NCBI GenBank assembly: GCA_014138095.1 | Contig: JACGXE010000007.1 | Coordinates: forward strand, 1-64,000 | DNA length: 64,000 nucleotides | Reading direction: 5' to 3' | DNA from: Ochrobactrum sp. RH2CCR150 | Lineage (GTDB): Bacteria; Pseudomonadota; Alphaproteobacteria; Rhizobiales; Rhizobiaceae | Made by a program: the position numbers and the translations under genes | Notes under the pieces: generated by a model | What the model saw: the letters and a program-made list of their open reading frames with translations, nothing else | Database searches by the model: none | Told to the model about the DNA's origin: nothing | Shown: piece after piece, positions 33,135-42,276 of the stretch | Layout of the letters: every line of letters starts with the position of its first letter | Numbering within the stretch: the first letter of the stretch is position 1

Positions 33135-33195
33135 ACCATCTCATCAAAAGTCTTTTCGCAAGTCACTCATGATCGTGAGCATGGATAGATAGCCT

Positions 33196-34116
33196 ATGTC
33201 AGTCGTTCCCTCCTCTGTCAGCGCGCCGCAAGTCCTTCGTCGAAGGCGGAAAACGCTGTTGCCCTACTGGCTCTTGAGCCCTGCCGTGATTGTCACTTTG
33301 GTGATTGTTTTCCTGCCGATGCTTCAGGCGGTCTGGACGAGTTTCTACGATCTCGTGCTGTTCAAGCCGAAAGCAACGGCCTTTGTAGGGATCGGCAATT
33401 ACGTCAAGCTGCTTCAAGATCCAGTGTTCTGGGCAGCATTCTGGAACACCTGCATCTGGATCGGCTTGACGGTTCCACTTCAGATGGGACTAGGTTTGAT
33501 GACCGCTCTGCTACTCAATAGGGAATTTCCCTGGCGTGGTCTGGCGCGAGCCTTGGTCATCATTCCATGGGCTCTACCCAGTGTGGTTATCGCGTTGATG
33601 TGGCGCTGGATATACGACCCCAATACCGGCATTCTCAATGAGATATTGCTCAATTTTGCGGTCGTGAGCCATGCTGTACCCTGGCTCGCCGATCCAAACA
33701 TCGCGCTTTATGCCATCATCGCAACATTAACATGGCAAGGCTTTCCGTTCTTCGCAATCATGATCCTTGCTGGCTTACAGGGAATTCCCAAAAGCCAGTA
33801 CGAGGCGGCGTCTATCGACGGCGCGTCGCCGTGGCGTCGGTTTGTGAACGTAACGCTCCCGGGCATCGCTCCTGTTCTCGCAACGGCAGGTTTGCTACGC
33901 GTCATATGGGTCGCCAATTCGATGGACGTTATCTTCGTCATGACAGGCGGCGGTCCTGGTTATTCAACCTATACACTGCCTCTCTATGCATTTGTAAAAG
34001 CTCGACAAAATCTCGATTTTGGCTATGGCACATCTATCGCGGTCACTTTCACACTGTTGCTCGGCGTAATCGTGGTGCTTTACCTTGGACGTACAATGCG
34101 CGAGGTGGAAAAATGA
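33196..34116 (+). CDS. Sugar ABC transporter permease (MalF/UgpA type)
   Basis: An inner-membrane permease with six helices and the EAA loop (YEAASIDGASPWRRFVNVTL) that contacts the ATPase. At 306 residues it is of family size. It opens after the binding-protein gene and its stem-loop and overlaps the second permease by 4 bp (ATGA). The pair should form a heterodimer with the ATPase encoded at 29048-30127. Confidence 0.93.
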   Translation: MSVVPSSVSAPQVLRRRRKTLLPYWLLSPAVIVTLVIVFLPMLQAVWTSFYDLVLFKPKATAFVGIGNYVKLLQDPVFWAAFWNTCIWIGLTVPLQMGLGLMTALLLNREFPWRGLARALVIIPWALPSVVIALMWRWIYDPNTGILNEILLNFAVVSHAVPWLADPNIALYAIIATLTWQGFPFFAIMILAGLQGIPKSQYEAASIDGASPWRRFVNVTLPGIAPVLATAGLLRVIWVANSMDVIFVMTGGGPGYSTYTLPLYAFVKARQNLDFGYGTSIAVTFTLLLGVIVVLYLGRTMREVEK

Positions 34117-34946
34117 GACGTCAAAGCACCCTCAGGCGTATTCTGACGACCGACTTGCCCGTCGCGTGTATCGTGCTCTTCGCTCTCGCACCATTTGCCT
34201 GGATGGTACTGACGTCTCTGACCCCGACTGAACAGCTATCGTCTGGTGGCGTATCCTTGTCTCCATCAGGTTGGAGCCTTGATAATTACGAACGCCTGTT
34301 CAACAAGGCACAATTCTACAAGAATATGTTCGACAGTCTTGTTATCGCTGTTGGCACGGTGATCCTAGGTCTCGCTGTTTCCGTAACCGCAGCCTATGCG
34401 CTTTCCCGCTTCCGCTTTATCGGACGCAAGCTGTTCATGATGCAGTTTCTGCTGATCAATATGTTTCCAATTGTGTTGTTGATCCTTCCTCTGTTCGTTT
34501 TGATGCGAAAGTATGGCATTCTGGACACTTATTTCGGACTCATTCTGGCAAACGCGACCGTCGCCATCCCCTTTTCGGTCTGGATGCTGACAAGCTATGT
34601 TGCTGCCATTCCGAAAAGCCTCGATGAAGCAGCCATGATTGACGGCTGTTCAAGACTGGTGGCTCTTCGGCGCGTTGTCCTACCTCTCATGATGCCAGGC
34701 ATCATTTCCACCGGCATATACATCTTCATCACGGCCTGGAATGAGTACCTCTATGCGTTGACGCTTGGAGGTCGCAATGTGCGTCCCGTTACCGTCGCCA
34801 TTCAGACACTGATCGGCGAATACCAGATTGAATGGGGTTTGCTGGCCGCAGGCGCGGTTGTCGGCGCAATGCCTGCGACAGTGCTTTTTCTACTCGTTCA
34901 AAAGCGGCTTATCGGCGGCCTCACGCAAGGGGCAGTCAAAGGCTGA
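34113..34946 (+). CDS. Sugar ABC transporter permease (MalG/UgpE type)
   Basis: The second permease, 277 residues from ATG 34113 (the frame is open much further upstream but that is inside the previous gene). Six hydrophobic segments and the EAA loop (LDEAAMIDGCSRLVALRRVV) are present. It ends in the usual LVQKRLIGGLTQGAVKG. It overlaps the first permease and is followed by the epimerase gene after 44 bp. Confidence 0.93.
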   Translation: MRRQSTLRRILTTDLPVACIVLFALAPFAWMVLTSLTPTEQLSSGGVSLSPSGWSLDNYERLFNKAQFYKNMFDSLVIAVGTVILGLAVSVTAAYALSRFRFIGRKLFMMQFLLINMFPIVLLILPLFVLMRKYGILDTYFGLILANATVAIPFSVWMLTSYVAAIPKSLDEAAMIDGCSRLVALRRVVLPLMMPGIISTGIYIFITAWNEYLYALTLGGRNVRPVTVAIQTLIGEYQIEWGLLAAGAVVGAMPATVLFLLVQKRLIGGLTQGAVKG

Positions 34947-34990
34947 TGCTTTCAATCGTTACCCGTTCTTCATCCAATCGAGGAAAGACC

Positions 34991-35872
34991 ATGAACCCCA
35001 TCGGGTTGATTTCAATGCAATATGCACGCCCCTTCACGGCCGAGCACTTCCCCCTGTTCCATAAGATGCGAGAGCATGGTTTCGATTTCGTCGAATTACT
35101 GGTCCCAGAGCCTGGCGAGCTTGATCTGAAAGAAACGCGCAAGGCTCTGGATGATGCAGGGCTTGGTGTCGTTCTTGCAGCTCGTGTGAATCTTGAGCGC
35201 AATATTTCGTCCTCCGATGCCAAAGCCTATCAGGGAGGTATCGACTACCTTAAATACACCGTCGATTGTGCGCACGCGCTCGGTGCACAGGTTGTGGGAG
35301 GACCTCTGACCGGCAATCCGCTTGTCTTTGCTGGACGACCGCCACAGCCTGTCTCGGAAGACGAACGTCTGCGGCGCAAGGACAGCTGTGTCGAGGCTCT
35401 GAAGAATGCAGGTCAACATGCTCAAGGTAGCAATGTCCTGCTGGCGGTTGAGCCGCTCAACCGGTTCGAAAGCGACGTTCTGTGCACCACCCAACAAGCC
35501 ATCGAGCTGCTGGATGCTGTCGATCAGCCCGCGGTGAAACTCATGCTCGATACTTTCCATATGCATATGGAGGAAAGCTCAATCCCCGAAGCTATCCGGT
35601 TGGCTGGCGAATTGGTTGTTCACTTTCAGGCCAATGAAAATCACCGTGGCTTCCCTGGCACGGGCGCCACAGACTGGGTTGCCGTTTGTCGTGCGCTTCA
35701 CGATATCGGCTATACTGGCCCAATTTCATTGGAACCTTTCCGCCGGCAGGACGACCGCTTCGGCGTTCCGTTCGCACAATGGCGTGCTCCGCATGAGGAC
35801 GAAAGCGACCGTCTTGCGGCCAGTACCGCATTCATGAAAAGCCATCTTCTTCTTACGGAATATCGTCGATGA
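34991..35872 (+). CDS. Sugar phosphate isomerase/epimerase-like TIM-barrel protein
   Basis: A 293-residue AP-endonuclease-2/xylose-isomerase-like barrel of the D-tagatose 3-epimerase/IolI group. It carries the metal-ligand pattern (AVEPLNRFES, MLDTFHMHMEE, HFQANENHRGFPGTGATDW, ISLEPF). ATG 34991 is preceded by AGGAAAG; the frame is open upstream within the permease end. It probably epimerises or isomerises a transported sugar. It overlaps the oxidoreductase by 4 bp. Confidence 0.9.
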   Translation: MNPIGLISMQYARPFTAEHFPLFHKMREHGFDFVELLVPEPGELDLKETRKALDDAGLGVVLAARVNLERNISSSDAKAYQGGIDYLKYTVDCAHALGAQVVGGPLTGNPLVFAGRPPQPVSEDERLRRKDSCVEALKNAGQHAQGSNVLLAVEPLNRFESDVLCTTQQAIELLDAVDQPAVKLMLDTFHMHMEESSIPEAIRLAGELVVHFQANENHRGFPGTGATDWVAVCRALHDIGYTGPISLEPFRRQDDRFGVPFAQWRAPHEDESDRLAASTAFMKSHLLLTEYRR

Positions 35873-36864
35873 CCATTAAAATTGGTTGGATTGGTTGCGG
35901 TGTGCACGCAACTCAGATGCTGCTGCCACAGCTTGTACGCTATGATGTCGAGATCGCTGCCCTTTGCGATATAGACACGGCGCGCCTCGCCAGTGCAGGA
36001 CGACAGTTTGGCGTCCGCACGCTTACCAGTGACGTAGAGACTTTGCTGAATACGCCAGGTCTGGATGCCATCGGCATGGCCGTTGGTCCCGATCAGCATC
36101 TGGCGTTTGGAAAGGCGGCGCTGGAACGTGGGCTGCCCGTCTTCATGGAAAAGCCCCCATCTGGTTCTGCAGCAGGCGCGCGCGAACTTCTCAAGGCATC
36201 CGAAAAAGCCAAGAAGCCGCTCTTGCTTGGCTTCATGAAGCGCTATTCGATCGGCAACAAGATTGCCGCAAACATCATTCGATCTGGCCAATTCGGTGAC
36301 GTTCTGGGAATGACTGGTTATTACATGACGGCCCCCGGCTACTTTGCGGGAAATGTCGACTATACCGGCTTCTTTCTGCATCACTGCGTCCACTATATGG
36401 ATCTCGTTTCCCATCTTGTTTCTCCGGTCCGCAAACTCACAGCCAAGAAAGTTGAGAAGGAACCGGGAAAGCTTCTCATTCACGCGTCGTTTGATTTCGA
36501 ATGTGGAGCCATTGGTACGATCGCGATGGGAACCATTCAGTCACGCGGTACACCAGTCGAGCGTATCGAGCTGATGGGCGATCATCAGCGTATCGAAGTG
36601 GATAACGTCATCGACGTGCGCTGGAGTCGCAACCCGGTCTTCAAGATTGACGATCCAAAAGCCACCCTTTCAGGCGATTGCGATACGCTCACATGGAAAC
36701 CGAACTTCACAGCAGCCGCCAATGAGGACCCGAAGGGTTATCATTCCCTGCTCGCAGATGTGGTCCCAGCACTTCAAGGTAAAGATACCGCCGCACCGAA
36801 TATTGCAGACGGTGTTATTGCCATGGAACGACTGGAAACAATGCGGTCGAGCATCGGTTTGTAA
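35869..36864 (+). CDS. Gfo/Idh/MocA-family oxidoreductase
   Basis: An NAD(P)-dependent dehydrogenase for sugars or inositols. The N-terminal Rossmann fold begins KIGWIGCGVHATQMLLPQL, the family EKP motif appears as MEKPPSGSAAGARELL, and the C-terminal substrate domain (about 125-331) contains the DYTGFFLHHCVHYMDLVSHL segment with catalytic His. At 331 residues it is standard. It is the last gene of this cluster and faces a metal ATPase across a bidirectional hairpin. Confidence 0.92.
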   Translation: MTIKIGWIGCGVHATQMLLPQLVRYDVEIAALCDIDTARLASAGRQFGVRTLTSDVETLLNTPGLDAIGMAVGPDQHLAFGKAALERGLPVFMEKPPSGSAAGARELLKASEKAKKPLLLGFMKRYSIGNKIAANIIRSGQFGDVLGMTGYYMTAPGYFAGNVDYTGFFLHHCVHYMDLVSHLVSPVRKLTAKKVEKEPGKLLIHASFDFECGAIGTIAMGTIQSRGTPVERIELMGDHQRIEVDNVIDVRWSRNPVFKIDDPKATLSGDCDTLTWKPNFTAAANEDPKGYHSLLADVVPALQGKDTAAPNIADGVIAMERLETMRSSIGL

Positions 36865-36890
36865 GGCGCGATCATAGTGGACGTCAACGG

Positions 36891-36917
36891 AAGCGGCCGG
36901 TTCTTAGTCGGCCGCTT
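36891..36917. terminator. Bidirectional terminator hairpin
   Basis: AAGCGGCCG (36891-36899) pairs with CGGCCGCTT (36909-36917) around a 9-nt loop. It lies between the ends of two convergent genes, the oxidoreductase (plus) and the P-type ATPase (minus), and most likely ends both transcripts. U-tracts are short on both sides. Confidence 0.75.
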
Positions 36918-36924
36918 TCAAAAT

Positions 36925-38769
36925 CTAGGATGGTGCGCGAAGCGTACGCAAAGCGTTCAGAATAACTGCAATATCGATTGCTTCCTGGAACAGCGCGCCT
37001 GCGAGTGGAGGAATTAACCCAAAGGCAGCGGCTATCATTCCGACACAAGAAAGGCCAAGGCCGAACAGGATGCTCTGCAATGCTATGCTGCGCGTCCTGC
37101 GGGCGATTGTCACTGCCTCGGCGACAGGATGTAATTTTTCCCCCAGGATCACAATATCTGCGGCTTGGCTTGATGCGGTTGCTCCGCGAACACCCATGGC
37201 CACACCCACCGTTGCAGCTGCGAGCGCGGGTGCATCGTTCAGGCCATCCCCGATCATCATAACCGGAAGGGTGTTCTTTTCGGCGTTGATTGCATCAAGT
37301 TTTTCTGCAGGACTTGCCTTTGCAATAACCGTATCAATGCCCAATGCCTTTGCTATCGGGCTGGCGGAACTATAATCGTCACCCGTGATCATGATAAGGC
37401 GGGACAGACCGAGCGATCTGAGTTTAACGAGTGTTGCATTGGCATCTGGCCGGATGGCGTCGCCGAAGGTAAAGACCGCTACAAGTTCACCATTGAGTGA
37501 AACATAGACGCGCAAGACCGGTTGCTTTTCAAATCGACCCACAGCCGCCTCTGCCCACAGAGGCAATGCATCAGGCGAAACAAGCTCTCTCGTTCCGGCG
37601 CATAGTCGTTGTCGCTCTACTATTCCCTCCATGCCCGAGCCTCTGTGCTCAATGACATTTTCAGGTGTCGATAGCACTGAGCCCTTTGCACGGGCGATTG
37701 CAGTAATATGATCAGCCAGAACGTGCTGTGATGCCTGTTCCAGAGAAGCAAGCAGCCGGAGAATATCATCCGGATTCCGATCGGGCGCTGTGGCAGTGTC
37801 AACCAGATGCGCCCCGCCTTCCGTCAAGGTGCCAGTCTTGTCAAAAAATGCGACCTTGATGCTGTCCAGCGCTTCGAGTGTCGGGCTGCCCTTGATCATG
37901 ATGCCAGCCCGCGCCGCGCGCGCGAGGCCACCGATAAACGCGACAGGAGCGGCAAGGATAAGAGGGCAAGGCGTTGCAATAACGAGAACTGCCAGCGCCC
38001 TCACCGGATCGCCCGAAAAATACCAAGCCAGTCCAGACAGAATTAATGTGAAAGGCAGCATCCAGATGGCAAAGCGATCTGCGAGACGGATAAATGGCGC
38101 CTTCGCCGTTTGAGCAGCCGTCACCATATGCACGATCCCGGCATAAGTGCTTGCTTCCGCGGAAGCCGTCGCTTGCATCAAAAATGCTTCACCAGCATTG
38201 ATGGTGCCGCTATGCAGCTGGTCGCCGGAAGAAAATCGTCTAGGAAGCGGTTCGCCGGTTACCGCTGCCTCATCAATAAGGGCGCTGTCGTCGCGTAGAA
38301 TGCCGTCGACCGGCAACAGTTCGCCACTTTGCACAAGAAGCTCATCTCCGACTGCCACCTGATCGACGTGGATCGTTTCAAACTCTTCACCACCCTTGCG
38401 ATGCGCCACGCGTGGAGATCGGTCGACCAAAGCGGTCAGGCTGCGTTCGGCCCGGCCACGCGCAAAATCTTCCAGCGCGGTGCCCCCCGCATACATGATC
38501 GCCACAACAATGGCGGCCAGCGTTTCGCCAAGGAAAAGCGCCGCTATCATGGATATGAGTGCGATGAGGTCAACGCCCATACGCCCGGCGCGCAAATCCC
38601 TGATTATGGAAAAGCCGAGGGTTGCAATAACGGGAAGCGTGCTGATCGTCCAAACCTGACTGGGTTCAACGATCCTGACGTCCATGAAGTACGCGATTAT
38701 TCCAACAACGAAACCAGATAACACGAATGCCAGGACAGTTTTTCTGATCAGCTGTTCGCTCATCGACAT
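36925..38769 (-). CDS. Heavy-metal P1B-type ATPase
   Basis: A metal-exporting P-type ATPase of 614 residues. It has the metal-binding CPx motif (ATPCPLILAAPVAF), phosphorylation site DKTGTLTEG, and hinge GDGLNDAPALAAATVGVAMG, with eight predicted membrane helices. It lacks any N-terminal CxxC or HMA metal-binding domain, beginning almost directly with the first helices, as in short Zn/Cd/Co-type exporters. The metal cannot be named with confidence. It is a single gene with a roughly 130-bp AT-rich upstream region and faces the oxidoreductase. Confidence 0.92.
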   Translation of the reverse strand: MSMSEQLIRKTVLAFVLSGFVVGIIAYFMDVRIVEPSQVWTISTLPVIATLGFSIIRDLRAGRMGVDLIALISMIAALFLGETLAAIVVAIMYAGGTALEDFARGRAERSLTALVDRSPRVAHRKGGEEFETIHVDQVAVGDELLVQSGELLPVDGILRDDSALIDEAAVTGEPLPRRFSSGDQLHSGTINAGEAFLMQATASAEASTYAGIVHMVTAAQTAKAPFIRLADRFAIWMLPFTLILSGLAWYFSGDPVRALAVLVIATPCPLILAAPVAFIGGLARAARAGIMIKGSPTLEALDSIKVAFFDKTGTLTEGGAHLVDTATAPDRNPDDILRLLASLEQASQHVLADHITAIARAKGSVLSTPENVIEHRGSGMEGIVERQRLCAGTRELVSPDALPLWAEAAVGRFEKQPVLRVYVSLNGELVAVFTFGDAIRPDANATLVKLRSLGLSRLIMITGDDYSSASPIAKALGIDTVIAKASPAEKLDAINAEKNTLPVMMIGDGLNDAPALAAATVGVAMGVRGATASSQAADIVILGEKLHPVAEAVTIARRTRSIALQSILFGLGLSCVGMIAAAFGLIPPLAGALFQEAIDIAVILNALRTLRAPS

Positions 38770-38905
38770 CTCCGTGCCGCGTTACTCTTTGGAAAAGTAT
38801 ACTATTTAAGCATAGCTAATTCTTATACTGTATTGATTGAAAACAAAATAGATGGCTTGTTCATTCGGATATTGGCCTGAACATCACCGTGCCTTTGATA
38901 TTGCA

Positions 38906-39490
38906 TCACGGATTGATCCATTGTGACACTATAATAGCACCAGAGAGGTCATAGCTAAATCTCGCCCTGCTATTACCTTCTCGACGAAGCTGAAACCAGT
39001 CCAGCGTATCGACGCGGAAAGCCAACACCCCGAAGTGGAGTTTACCGTCTGCATCGTTTGCAGGTTTCGTTACGAATGACTTTTCGTCTACCGCAAAGGC
39101 AAGCTCGTCTCCGGGTGGCCCTCCTGTATAGGTCGCACGTGTCCATGAAGGTAGTAGCTCCCAAGCCGTTTCGGCCACCGCGCTACCCTGCGCGTGAAGC
39201 ACGACCATTCCCTGCAGACGAAGCTGCAAGCGCGTCTGCGAACAATAACCGAGCACTGTCGCATGAGGATGCGCGTCAAGCTCACGCCATTTGGCACTGC
39301 GCGTATCCGTATGGAACTCAAGAACGCGTCCGACCGCATCAGTTCGCCGCAGCACAACCATTCGCGCCTGCGGGATGTTGTCGGCATCGACCGAACAGAG
39401 GTTCACATAGCGGAACCCGGATTCTGGAGAAGCGGCCGCTGCTTCAAGCTGGGCCCAGGCAGCAAGCTCTACCTCGTCGGCATTATCCAT
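38906..39490 (-). CDS. Pyridoxamine 5'-phosphate oxidase-like flavin-binding protein
   Basis: A 194-residue split-barrel protein of the PNPOx-like group. It has the pattern QARMVVLRRTDAVGRVLEFH, then DTRSAKWRELDAHPHATVLG and a barrel ending WFQLRREGNSRARFSY. FMN binding is expected; the true pyridoxine oxidase PdxH has a C-terminal motif not clear here, so another flavin reductase role is likely. ATG 39490, behind GGAGAG, is preferred over a slightly longer frame. It lies downstream of an SDR gene on the same strand. Confidence 0.85.
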   Translation of the reverse strand: MDNADEVELAAWAQLEAAAASPESGFRYVNLCSVDADNIPQARMVVLRRTDAVGRVLEFHTDTRSAKWRELDAHPHATVLGYCSQTRLQLRLQGMVVLHAQGSAVAETAWELLPSWTRATYTGGPPGDELAFAVDEKSFVTKPANDADGKLHFGVLAFRVDTLDWFQLRREGNSRARFSYDLSGAIIVSQWINP

Positions 39491-39570
39491 TCTGCGTCTC
39501 TCCATACGATAAGAAGCGGCGCTGGCCTGACTGCCGGCACCACTTCTTGATTGGTCAAGCTAAGGCTCGA

Positions 39571-40275
39571 TTAAACAGACCGGGTCACGCCACCGTCAAC
39601 GCGCAGGTTCTGCCCTGTAATGTAGCCAGCTCCGTCGGACACCAGGAATGCGATGGTCGCGGCGATTTCTTCTGCCGTGCCATAGCGGTTCATCGGCACG
39701 CTATCGCGCCGCTCATCGGTAGACGGAAGGCTGTCGATCCAACCGGGCAGCACATTGTTCATACGGATGTTCTTGGCGGCATAGTCATCTGCGAAGATCT
39801 TGGTGAAGCTCGCCAAACCCGCCCGGAATGTTGCCGAAGTCGGGAACATTGCCGAAGGCTCGGAGGCCCATGCCGTCGAAATATTGACGATAGCCCCGCC
39901 GCCCTGCGCTTCCATGATCGGCGTTACCAGACGGATCGGGCGCACGGCACTCAGGAAATAAACTTCCATACCCTTGTGCCAGTCTTCGTCGGTCAGCTCG
40001 AGGATCGGCGCACGCGGACCGTGACCGGCAGAATTGACCAGAGCATCCACCCTGCCCCACTTGTCCATCGCAAGATCGACAAGTCGCTTCACATCGTCAT
40101 TGACCAGATTTGAGCCGGTGACGCCCACGCCGCCCAGTTCCTGCGCCAGCGCTTCGCCCTTGCCGGACGAAGACAAGATCGCCACGCGATATCCGTCCTG
40201 CGCCAGCTTGCGTGCAGCCGCAGCGCCCATGCCGGAACCGCCAGCGGTGATGATTGCTACTTTGTCTCCAGACAT
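39571..40275 (-). CDS. Short-chain dehydrogenase/reductase
   Basis: A Rossmann-fold oxidoreductase of 234 residues. The cofactor motif is TAGGSGMGAAAARKL (TGxxxGxG type). The NSAG motif is present. The family catalytic Tyr-x3-Lys appears altered: the stretch after NISTAWASEPSAMFPTSATF reads without a plain YxxxK. This may indicate an atypical or inactive member. ATG 40275 follows AAGGAG; the open frame extends to 40305. It is divergent from the LysR gene, which probably controls it. Confidence 0.85.
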   Translation of the reverse strand: MSGDKVAIITAGGSGMGAAAARKLAQDGYRVAILSSSGKGEALAQELGGVGVTGSNLVNDDVKRLVDLAMDKWGRVDALVNSAGHGPRAPILELTDEDWHKGMEVYFLSAVRPIRLVTPIMEAQGGGAIVNISTAWASEPSAMFPTSATFRAGLASFTKIFADDYAAKNIRMNNVLPGWIDSLPSTDERRDSVPMNRYGTAEEIAATIAFLVSDGAGYITGQNLRVDGGVTRSV

Positions 40276-40380
40276 CAAAGGCTCCTTTGTTTCGATATTG
40301 AGCATACTATGCCAAATTTCAATCAGACTTTCGCGCCAGAAAGAAACGCACTATACTGTAGAAAATCTACAGGCTATTCC

Positions 40381-41265
40381 ATGAACCCGTCACGCCGTAA
40401 ACTGCCTCCATTGAATGCCCTGCGCGCCTTTGAAGCTTCGGGCCGCAGGCTCAATTTCCGCGCCGCGGCGGACGAATTGCGCGTCACGCAAGGCGCGGTC
40501 GCGCAACAGGTCCGGGCATTGGAGGATCATCTCGGTCTTACGCTGTTCCATCGCCTACCACGTGGACTCGCCCTGACCACGCAAGGTGCGAACTATCTGG
40601 CGGATGTGACCCGTGCTTTCGACACGCTAGGAGAAGCGACTGGGCGGCTTCTCGACCGACCAGAGACTGTTACGATTAGCGTTACGCCAACTGTCGCGGC
40701 AAAACTACTCATTCCAAGGCTGGCAAGACTTCATGCCGATCTTACAGGCGTGGAGCTACGCACCGTTGCAACGGAGACCATTTCCGATTTTGATCGAGAC
40801 AATGTGGACATTGCGGTGCGCCTCACCCGTCCGCCTTTTCCGTCTACACTTGATGCAAAACTACTGTTTCGCCAGGAACTGGTGGCTGTCGCCAGTCCAT
40901 ATCTTATCGACGGACGTCCGTTACCGCTGACAAGCGAACAGCTTCGGGAAATGCCACTCCTACACGATGCACATAATCACTGGCCCGAACTTCTCGGCTC
41001 GAAAGGAAAACTGCCAGGTGCGATGTTCAATCAGACAGCACTTGCACTGGATGCTGCTCTTGCCGGTCAAGGCGTCGCTCTCGCATGTAGAGCCTTCGTT
41101 GCGTCCGACCTGGCGGCCGGACGACTGGTGCAAGTGGCCGAGCCTACAATCATGATAGAACCAGATTATTACCTTATCCGCAAACGCTCGACCTCACCGA
41201 GAAAGGCCGTCGATGCCGTTTGGAACTGGTGTTCTGAACGGTTGCTTCTGCCCGAAATGAAGTAA
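40381..41265 (+). CDS. LysR-family regulator (GcvA-like)
   Basis: The 294-residue regulator begins, from ATG 40381, MNPSRRKLPPLNALRAFEAS, typical of the GcvA/AmpR branch. The winged HTH follows (NFRAAADELRVTQGAVAQQV RALEDHLG-type), with the two-lobed effector domain (about 95-290). It is divergent from the SDR gene across about 105 bp, the usual arrangement for LysR control. The effector is not known. Confidence 0.9.
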   Translation: MNPSRRKLPPLNALRAFEASGRRLNFRAAADELRVTQGAVAQQVRALEDHLGLTLFHRLPRGLALTTQGANYLADVTRAFDTLGEATGRLLDRPETVTISVTPTVAAKLLIPRLARLHADLTGVELRTVATETISDFDRDNVDIAVRLTRPPFPSTLDAKLLFRQELVAVASPYLIDGRPLPLTSEQLREMPLLHDAHNHWPELLGSKGKLPGAMFNQTALALDAALAGQGVALACRAFVASDLAAGRLVQVAEPTIMIEPDYYLIRKRSTSPRKAVDAVWNWCSERLLLPEMK

Positions 41266-41293
41266 GGCCGAAACTGCATAGTCTTGCTAAAGG

Positions 41294-42193
41294 TTAGCCG
41301 ACGTCCCGAAACCGTCTGTTTTCTAGAACCCAGAAGAAGACAATTGTTATGACGAGCACGATCAGAAGCAGGATGAATGCTGCTGCCGAACCCTCGTTGA
41401 GGGAGAGCCCGAGAAACGCCTGTCTATAGGCGAAGAAGCTCAAGACTTCCGTCGACGTGCCGGGGCCGCCCTTTGTGAGAACATAGGTCAGATCATACGT
41501 GCGGAACTCATTGATCAGCTGGATGATGATGGCGATAGCCGCAACGGGACGCAACATCGGCAGCGTTAAGTACCAGAACTGTTCGATCTTACCAGCGCCG
41601 TCTACTTCCGCTGCCTCGTAAGGGTCACGCGGCAACGAAGCCAGTCCAGCCGCAAGGATAAGCACGACAAAGGATGTTTGCTGCCAGATATCGATGGCGG
41701 CCATAGACCAGATCGCGAGGTCCGACGAGCCAAGCCAGTCAAGCCTTGGCAGACCTATGGTCTCCATCATGTGGTTTACGATACCCAGATTGGGCTGCAG
41801 CAGCATACGCCAGATAAGGGCGACACTTACCGGAGACATGGCCATCGGTATGGTCAGGATTGCGAAGTAGATGGGTTTGGTTTTCACGACCGCGTTCAGC
41901 ATGAGCGCAATCCCCAGCCCGAGTATAAACTCGGCAACCACGGTGACGATCGAATATTTGACCGTCAGCCATAGTGAACTCCAGAACTGAGCATTGCTCA
42001 TGATCCGCGCGTAGTTTTCAAAGCCCGTGAACGGTAACAGCGATGGCCGCATCAGTGTCATCGAGGAAATCGACATCAGGACGGCATAAAGAAGCGGCAG
42101 TCCCATGACGACTGCAAGAGTCAGTAGGCCAGGTAGGGAAAATGCCCAGCCGGTTTTCCAGGTTCGGTCGATTGCAGTGGTGGACGTGGACAT
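41294..42193 (-). CDS. Sugar ABC transporter permease (MalF/UgpA type), second system
   Basis: A six-helix permease of 299 residues from ATG 42193 (behind AGGAAACG); the open frame runs further up into the binding-protein region. The EAA loop (YEAAEVDGAGKIEQFWYLTL) is present. It follows the binding-protein gene and its hairpin on the minus strand and is the last gene of this operon. Its partners are the permease at 43607-44404 and the ATPase at 44414-45553. Confidence 0.92.
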   Translation of the reverse strand: MSTSTTAIDRTWKTGWAFSLPGLLTLAVVMGLPLLYAVLMSISSMTLMRPSLLPFTGFENYARIMSNAQFWSSLWLTVKYSIVTVVAEFILGLGIALMLNAVVKTKPIYFAILTIPMAMSPVSVALIWRMLLQPNLGIVNHMMETIGLPRLDWLGSSDLAIWSMAAIDIWQQTSFVVLILAAGLASLPRDPYEAAEVDGAGKIEQFWYLTLPMLRPVAAIAIIIQLINEFRTYDLTYVLTKGGPGTSTEVLSFFAYRQAFLGLSLNEGSAAAFILLLIVLVITIVFFWVLENRRFRDVG

Positions 42194-42239
42194 ACGAACG
42201 TTTCCTAGAATACCGCCGGGATGAAACTGAAGATTTTCT

Positions 42240-42269
42240 GCCGCCCTCCCTTTCAACAGAAAGGGCGGC
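42240..42269 (-). terminator. Intercistronic stem-loop after the second binding-protein gene
   Basis: On the minus strand CCCTTT pairs with AAAGGG around CTGTTG, extended by GCCG/CGGC outside a small bulge, followed by AGAAAAT. It lies just after the binding-protein stop and before the permease, the same position as at 33105 in the other CUT1 system. Confidence 0.65.
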
Positions 42270-42276
42270 AAAAGCA

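Noticed and set aside
39058..40113. Plus-strand open frame of 351 codons
   Set aside because: It runs antisense across the PPOX-family and SDR genes, both well supported.
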